From contig OY755038.1 in the NCBI GenBank assembly GCA_963576565.1, positions 143,774,419-143,838,418 of the forward strand: a stretch of 64,000 bases of DNA, in the 5' to 3' direction. Below, one piece after another: positions 57,930-64,000 of this stretch. The notes beneath the pieces are model-generated. The model ran no database searches. It was given only the letters and a program-made list of their open reading frames with translations, and had not been told where the DNA came from. Positions within the stretch are counted from its first letter, which is position 1. Every line of letters starts with the position of its first letter. This DNA is from Aspidapion aeneum. Lineage: Eukaryota; Arthropoda; Insecta; Coleoptera; Brentidae. The translations under genes were made by a program, and so were the position numbers.

Positions 57930-58470
57930 GGTTTTTTATATTTTCCTATGGTTTTATCATAGTTCCTATCAGCCTGCTAAAGCTCAGCTCTTTAGTGTCC
58001 TTGGAAGTAGGCAAAGTTAATTTTACATAACTTTACATTTATAGGGGAGGAAAGTAAATTAAAATTTTGGAGTTTTGAATTTTTTTCCTATAGTCTTTCA
58101 AAGCTCAGCTCTCTAGCGTTTCTAGAAGTGGACAATTCTAATTTACATAACTTTACATTTATAGGGGAGGGAAGTTAATTAAACTTTGGGGTTTTTTAAT
58201 TTTCTTTTAGAGTTTTATCAAAGTTACTATCGGCCTTCCAAAGCTCAGCTCTCTAGCGTGTCCGGAAGTGGGCAATGTTACTTTTACATAACTTTACATT
58301 TATAAGGGAGGGAAGCAAATTAAAATTTTGGGGTTTTTAAATCTTTTCTTATAGTTTTATCATAGTTCCTATCAGTCTGCCATTTCTGGACGTTTTTGAT
58401 TTTTTCCAGGGGTTTGGTCATTTCTATCAGTCTGCCAAATTTCAGCTTTGTAGCATGTCTGGAAGTACAG
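57930..58470 (+). repeat. Tandem units of about 160 bp, left arm inner block
   Basis: Three to four units of the GAGCTGAGCTTTGG type, mirrored at 59560-60210. Similar units at 16930-17490. Confidence 0.8.
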
Positions 58471-58540
58471 TAGAATATTGATGATCTATACATGAGTGAG
58501 TCAGTGAGTGAGTGGCAATTTCGCCGTTTTTTGAAATTTC

Positions 58541-59499
58541 GTAACTACTTTACTACTTTATGGAATTCCATGAAACTTGGAGGGGTTGTTAACTCCATGA
58601 AGATCTCCGACTGTGCAAAGTTTGAGATTCGTAGCTCATTCCGAAGTAGAGTTTTAGATAGGTCAAATATCGGCTGAAATGTTTCAAGAAAAGATGGTAT
58701 ACGGCGCGCGAACCTAATAAACGAAACCTATAAAAATAATACAGGGTTTTTTTTCAAAATAGCCCTTGAAGTCTTAGGTACTTAGTTTTTAGAAAATTAG
58801 ATAAAATCTAATTATTTCAGTTTATTTTGCATATAATATAGAAATACATATATGTGGGTAGACCTAAAACTTTATGGTTTGTATCTTACCAAGAATATTA
58901 CCCATGCATCTGATTAATAATTTTTCTAGAATATTTATCTATCTTTATTTCATGTCATTTCAATCATTCTCAAAAATGAGTAACTTTTAATTTAAAGGCC
59001 ACCAAAAAAACAAATTGGACAAATTCCAAAATGAAAAAATGGTTAATATCATACCTCGAACCTTGTTTTTAGTCTAACAAAAAACACAGTTTAGCATTTT
59101 CGTATAAAATTTTGTTGGCTATAATTTTTGTTTCAAACTTTGTACAAAAACCAAGTTATTTTAAAAAAAGAGAATTCGTGCGCCATTTTTTTAAAAAAGC
59201 GGCGAGAGCAGGCATCGCTCTATAATTGTGCCAAGCTTCGGACCTTTTGCACCAAAACATCATATTATATGGTTAAACTACTTAACTAATTTCAAGTCTT
59301 GCCCATAGGAAAGTGTCTGAATAGCTGTCGCAAAAATTTATTATATTACAAAATCAATCAAGTCAAGTTAAATAAAACCGTTAAAAACTACCAGCCAGAA
59401 TAAGCAAAAAAATGTAAGAAGACTAGCAAAATTAGTCAAATTATTTCAATAAGATAAAAAATACAATAATAATCCTTTAGAAAGCCCCTCTTAAAATAT
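58541..59499. other. Central spacer of foldback C
   Basis: Sequence between the two arms, not inverted on either side. Its first 140 bases match 15913-15955 and 16640-16760 of the older copy. No protein motif seen. Confidence 0.55.
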
Positions 59500-60951
59500 C
59501 AGAATTTTCAAAAAACGTCGAAATTGCCACTCACTCACTCACTCACTCATGTATAGATCATCAATATTCTACTGTACTTCTAGACATGCTACAAAGCTGA
59601 AATTTGGCAGACTTATAGAAATTATGACCAAACCCCTGGAAAAAATCAAAAAACCACAAAATTCTAATTTACTCCCCTCCCACACACATGTAAAGTTATG
59701 TAAAATAAACATTGCCCACTTCCGGACACGCTAGAGAGCTGAGCTTTGGAAGGCCGATAGTAACTATGATAAGACTATAGAAAAAAATTAAAACACCCAA
59801 AAATTCTAATTTACTTCCCTCCCCTATAAATGTAAATGTGTGTAAAAGTAACATTGCCCACTTCCAGACAGCTCGAGAGCTGAGCATTGGAAGGCTGATA
59901 GGAACTATGATAAAACTATAAAAGAACATTAAAAAACCCCAAAGTTTAATTAACTTCCCTCTCCTATAAATGTAAAGTTATGTAAATTAGCATTGTCCAC
60001 TTCTAGAAACGCTAGAGAGCTGAGCTTTGGAAGACTATAGGAAAAAATTTAAAAACACTAAAATTTTAATTTACTTTCCTCCCCTATAAATGTAAAGTTA
60101 TGTAAAATTAACTGTGCCTACTTCCAGGGACACTAGAGAGCTGAGCTTTAGAAGGCTGATAGGAACTATGATAAAACCATAGGAAAATATAAAAAACCTC
60201 AACATTTTTAATATGCATTTCAAAAGTTTTGAACAATATTCCGCATATTTTACTACTTTAAAACTTAAATATTATCCAAATCCTTTAAACAAGCAGTAAT
60301 CATTTAAAAAAAGGTATGTTGAAAATATGAGATAGCAGGAGAATAATTTACTTTTTGTATCTCTTTTTTGGTCCAGAACACACATTTTAATATGAATGTT
60401 TAATATAACGTCCTATAAAATTTTTAAAAACCAGAAGGATCTTTTAACAATAATTCTGCATATTTGCAACCAATTTCTTGCATAAAGTACAAAAGCGCTA
60501 AAATTGAAAAAACAACTTTTTCAAAAGAATTTACAAGAAAAGGCACATTTCAAATATTGATCGAAAGAGTCTTTTACATTTCAGTGTATGCAAGTAAAAT
60601 AAATGGATCCATGACTGATCTGATACCTTCCTAGCTAGCCTATTAGCACACTTCAAGTGAAGCCATGATATATCAGCCCTGAAAACAGTTTTTTGTAAAT
60701 AACTCAGAAACTAAAGCTCCTATGAAGGTTTTGGTTATTACACAAATTATTAAGCAAAATGTAGCCTACTATAAACCGCATATTGATACGACGCTCCATT
60801 AGAAAGTTGTCAAAAAACTATCATTAGCGTTAATTGATTTTGACCAAAAACTAATCAGCTCTTTAGAGTGGCGAACACTATTTTACCTGAAAATTATATG
60901 AAAATCAGTTCAGCGGTTAGGGAGCTATCGCGTTACGGACAGAAATACTAT

Positions 60952-60995
<44 letters not shown>

Positions 60996-63900
60996 ACACA
61001 CACACATACACACACACAGACACACACACACACACACAGACACACATCACGACGATATTGCTAAGATCGGTCAAAATACACCCAAATATATTTTCGGCGT
61101 TATCTCAAATTTTTTTTTCGTCGAAAATAATACCTTCTCTAGCCATTGCTTTGCGGGCTAGGAAGGTAAAAATACTTAAATATGGATAAAAATGATTTTC
61201 ATGTGTCAAATTACGTATGTTTTGCTTTACATCATAATTGCACCCATTTAAAAAAAATTGAATATTTCAAAGAAATGAATCCGGTTTTACCGTTTTACTT
61301 AGAAGTATGGGGGCGTGCCCAGAGGGGGGGGGTCTCGGGGGCCCGGCCCTTCCATGCCTAAGATTTTTGTAGAGATTTTCCACATATTTCCTGAATAAAA
61401 AAGAGTTATAAAATTCGCCATTATGAGGCTTCGGGCCCACCCCAGAGGCCTCGCGCTCCCCTAGAACTATCCCTGGGTGCGCCTCTGGAGTAGGTAGGTA
61501 CTACGAACTTAACATACCAAAGTTTAATTTAAAAGTAAGTTGTCGATCAGCTGTCATCGTTTAATGTAAAATTGTCAAAATATTGCTTGGTACTATTACT
61601 GCCTGTCAAGCGCGAATTTTGATCTAAATTTAGGGGGGGTAATAGTCGACGGAAAAAATATTTGTGCATTTATTTTTTTAGAAGGGGGAATTACCCCGTT
61701 ACCCTCCTCAAATTCGCGCTTTCTGCCTTGCTTTACTCCAATAAGTCCCTAATGTATTTTGTGACAAATTTAAACATGACTTGTACAGGTTGTGCCAATT
61801 TCGATGTTTTTTGGGGATTTTAGGTATTTCTGGCAGAGATAGATCAGAACAAATGGACTGAGATTGATTTTCGAGACGTTTTCAAACATCAAAGCCGATT
61901 TTTAATTTACGAAAATTTAAATTTAACACGCTATAAAGGTGAAATTTGGCATACTGATAGAAATTGTGACCAAACCATTGGAAAAAATCAAAAAACCTGA
62001 AAATTATAATTCACTCCTCTCCCCCATACATGTAAAGTTATGTAAAAGTAACACTGCCCACTTCCAGAGGCGCTAGAAAGCTGAGCTATGTCAGACTGGC
62101 AGGAAATATGACTAAACTTTAAGAAAAAACTTAAAAACCCCAAAATTTTAATTTAGTTCCCTACCCTATAAATGTAAAATTATGTAAAAGTAACATTGCC
62201 CACTTCCAGATACGCTAGAGAGCTGAGCTTCGCAAGACCGATAGGAACTATGATAAAACTATAAAATAAAGTTAAAAAACCCCAAATTATAATTAACTTC
62301 CCTCCCCTTTAAATGTAAAGTTATGTAAAAGTAACATTATCCTCTTCCAGAAACGCTAGAGAGCTGAGCTTTGGAAGACTGATAGGAACTATGATAAAAC
62401 TAAGTATAGTGAAAAATTTAAAAGCACCAAAATTTTAATTTACTTTCCTCCCCGATAAATGTTAAGTGATGTAAAATTAGCATTGCCTATTTCGAGGAAC
62501 ACTAGAGAGCTGAGCTTTAGAAGGCGGATAAAACCATAGGAAAATATAAAAAAAAAACCTCAAAATTTTTAATAAGGCATTGCAAAACTTTTGAATAAAA
62601 TTCCTCTCATTTTACTACTTTAAAACTTAAATATTATCCAAATCCTTTAAAAAAGGAGTGAAATCATAACAAAAACATTTCATGTAAAAAAAGCTAAGTA
62701 CGCGAGAGTGGTGTTCCGTTAAAAGAATTGAGATAAAAGTAAAGCCAAGTTCTCCAATACAAATTTTAAAATGAAAGATTCTCACTAATTTGGAAATGTT
62801 TTTGTAAACTTGGCTATTACGGCTGCAAATGACTCTTAGGCACAGTGCTAAATTGAACATAAAGATATTATAATTTTGATATGACTTGGAAATTAAATAA
62901 TAGAGAATGTCAAAGCTGCAAATTGACAGTTGGTCTCTCCTCAGTAAACACCATATTTCCTATTTCTTTTTCAGATACCGACATAATCATTTCATTTCCT
63001 GTTTATGCTCGGACTGAATGAGGCCTACTGAGGCCAAAACGCTTCCCCGAGCTACCTTTACCTCTGAGGACTTGCCCGTAAAACTTTTTTGTTAAGACTT
63101 TTTACCTCGTGAAATTCCTTCAAATTTAAAAAAATCCAGGGCTTAGGCTGTCTTCTGGGAGCCGAAACGCGATCCCAAGCTACTTTACCTCTGAGGATTC
63201 GCCCGTGAAACTTTTTTGATAAAGAATGTCATTTACAAATTCTGACATCACGTAAACATTTAAGCCTTGTGATTGCTGGTGGTTATTATTAGATTAATAA
63301 TATTCGCGTTGGGCTGTGGCGTGGGCAAACACATCATTCCTGTATATGGTTTTCCTGTTTTAAACGGCTGAACTAATTATCACAATTTCTTTTTTATGAA
63401 TTTTTTTGTTACCGATAAATAATGTTTTTAAAAAATTCTGTCATATCAATCATGTCATAAACATTGCAAACCCAAAAATATATAAATTAAGATAATGTAT
63501 TATTTTTTTTGCATTCCATAGAGTGTATTTTTGACAATTTCCTTTTAATGTTTATCGGATCTATGTGTAGAATTTTTGACAGTAAGTAAACCATTTTTCA
63601 ACAAAAATTGTATTTAGGACTTTCAAGCTATGCAACTTTTCTGAGATCACAAAACCTCAAAATGTGTTTTCCAAAAAAAATAACAGCAAGTTTTTCTATA
63701 ATAGAAGTATAAATGTTCGGTTTTTTATTTAAAGACAGTACGTTGTCACCATTAATCTTTTCTTACAAACTTTTGCAACCTTTTAAAGTTGTTATATTTC
63801 CTAAAGTGTCCCTAACTAAAAGTAAAACGTTGTTACCTTATATTTAATATTTAAATTTAGTTAGATAAAGCTATTGTTGCTTATAGACTTACGCCATACG

Positions 63901-64000
63901 TTATCACCTTAATAAAACCGGCAACAGTGTCTGAGGTGGCAGGAAATAGCACATATCCAAAGGTTGTATATCGGTCTGAGGTCCGAACGTATTCCACGTA
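59500..64000 (-). repeat. Right arm of foldback C, with unoccupied Polinton site
   Basis: Inverted copy of 54493-58540 and 30235-30991. The site TCTGACATCACG at 63242-63253 contains one GACATC (63244-63249), equal to the Polinton target duplication on the other arm, and reads continuously from the 54.49-kb flank to the 30.99-kb flank. It includes mirror copies of the 160-bp units, the (CA)n repeat and the CCCAGG MITE. The arm continues beyond the window. Confidence 0.9.

Noticed and set aside
54876..62860. Two nearly identical 69-77-codon frames, one on each strand (54876-55085 and 62627-62860)
   Set aside because: They mirror each other because they lie in inverted arms of the foldback, and the same sequence at 17.6-17.9 kb is broken; no sign of coding constraint.

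Overview
The window is AT-rich animal DNA, most likely from an insect. It carries BEL/Pao and copia relics, a jockey/CR1-type retrotransposon, hAT-, Harbinger- and mariner-like MITEs, a THAP-type exon, a spliceosomal intron and a Polinton. No bacterial operon, rRNA or tRNA was seen. I cannot name the species. Almost all of it is transposable-element sequence, much of it nested.

Layout. 1-4.4 kb: a decayed BEL/Pao retrotransposon lacking its integrase core, with a Penelope-like scrap (hammerhead-ribozyme-like core) in its place. 4.5-5.2 kb and 13.2-13.95 kb: copia relics. 5.2-18.8 kb: AT-rich non-coding sequence with several MITEs whose ends can be read exactly (hAT 9684-10064 with an 8-bp target duplication; Harbinger-like 13487-13793 inside the copia RNase H with a TTA duplication; others at 11.2, 12.0 and 14.8 kb). 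A possible THAP first exon lies at 15195-15274, head to head with another candidate first exon. 18.9-21.5 kb and 22.2-25.3 kb: two foldback (long inverted repeat) elements, the second interrupted by a repeat bounded by hairpins. 25.96-29.15 kb: a non-LTR retrotransposon with one in-frame stop and a damaged reverse transcriptase.

The main object is a 23,495-bp Polinton/Maverick (adintovirus-like) element at 30992-54486. It has terminal inverted repeats of about 224 bp, AG...CT termini and a 6-bp target duplication (GATGTC). It encodes a protein-primed family B DNA polymerase with a C2H2 N-terminus and an intron, a double-jelly-roll major capsid candidate, a penton-like protein, an adenain-like protease, a PLA2/core protein, an A32-type packaging ATPase, a chromodomain integrase that lacks its first catalytic Asp, and several proteins I cannot name. 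Most are broken by frameshifts, often in homopolymer runs. Two huge simple-sequence expansions lie inside it: about 3.58 kb of (GACA)n/(GACAGCCA)n, and about 1.37 kb of a hexamer that encodes a poly(Asp-Glu) tract in frame. Its terminal repeats are packed with TCAAGGTCA-type nuclear-receptor half-sites.

The Polinton sits in the left arm of a third, very large foldback (about 30.2 kb to the window end). The right arm (59.5-64.0 kb) is an inverted copy of that arm without the Polinton, so the window holds its own empty site at 63244-63249, which confirms the element's exact boundaries.
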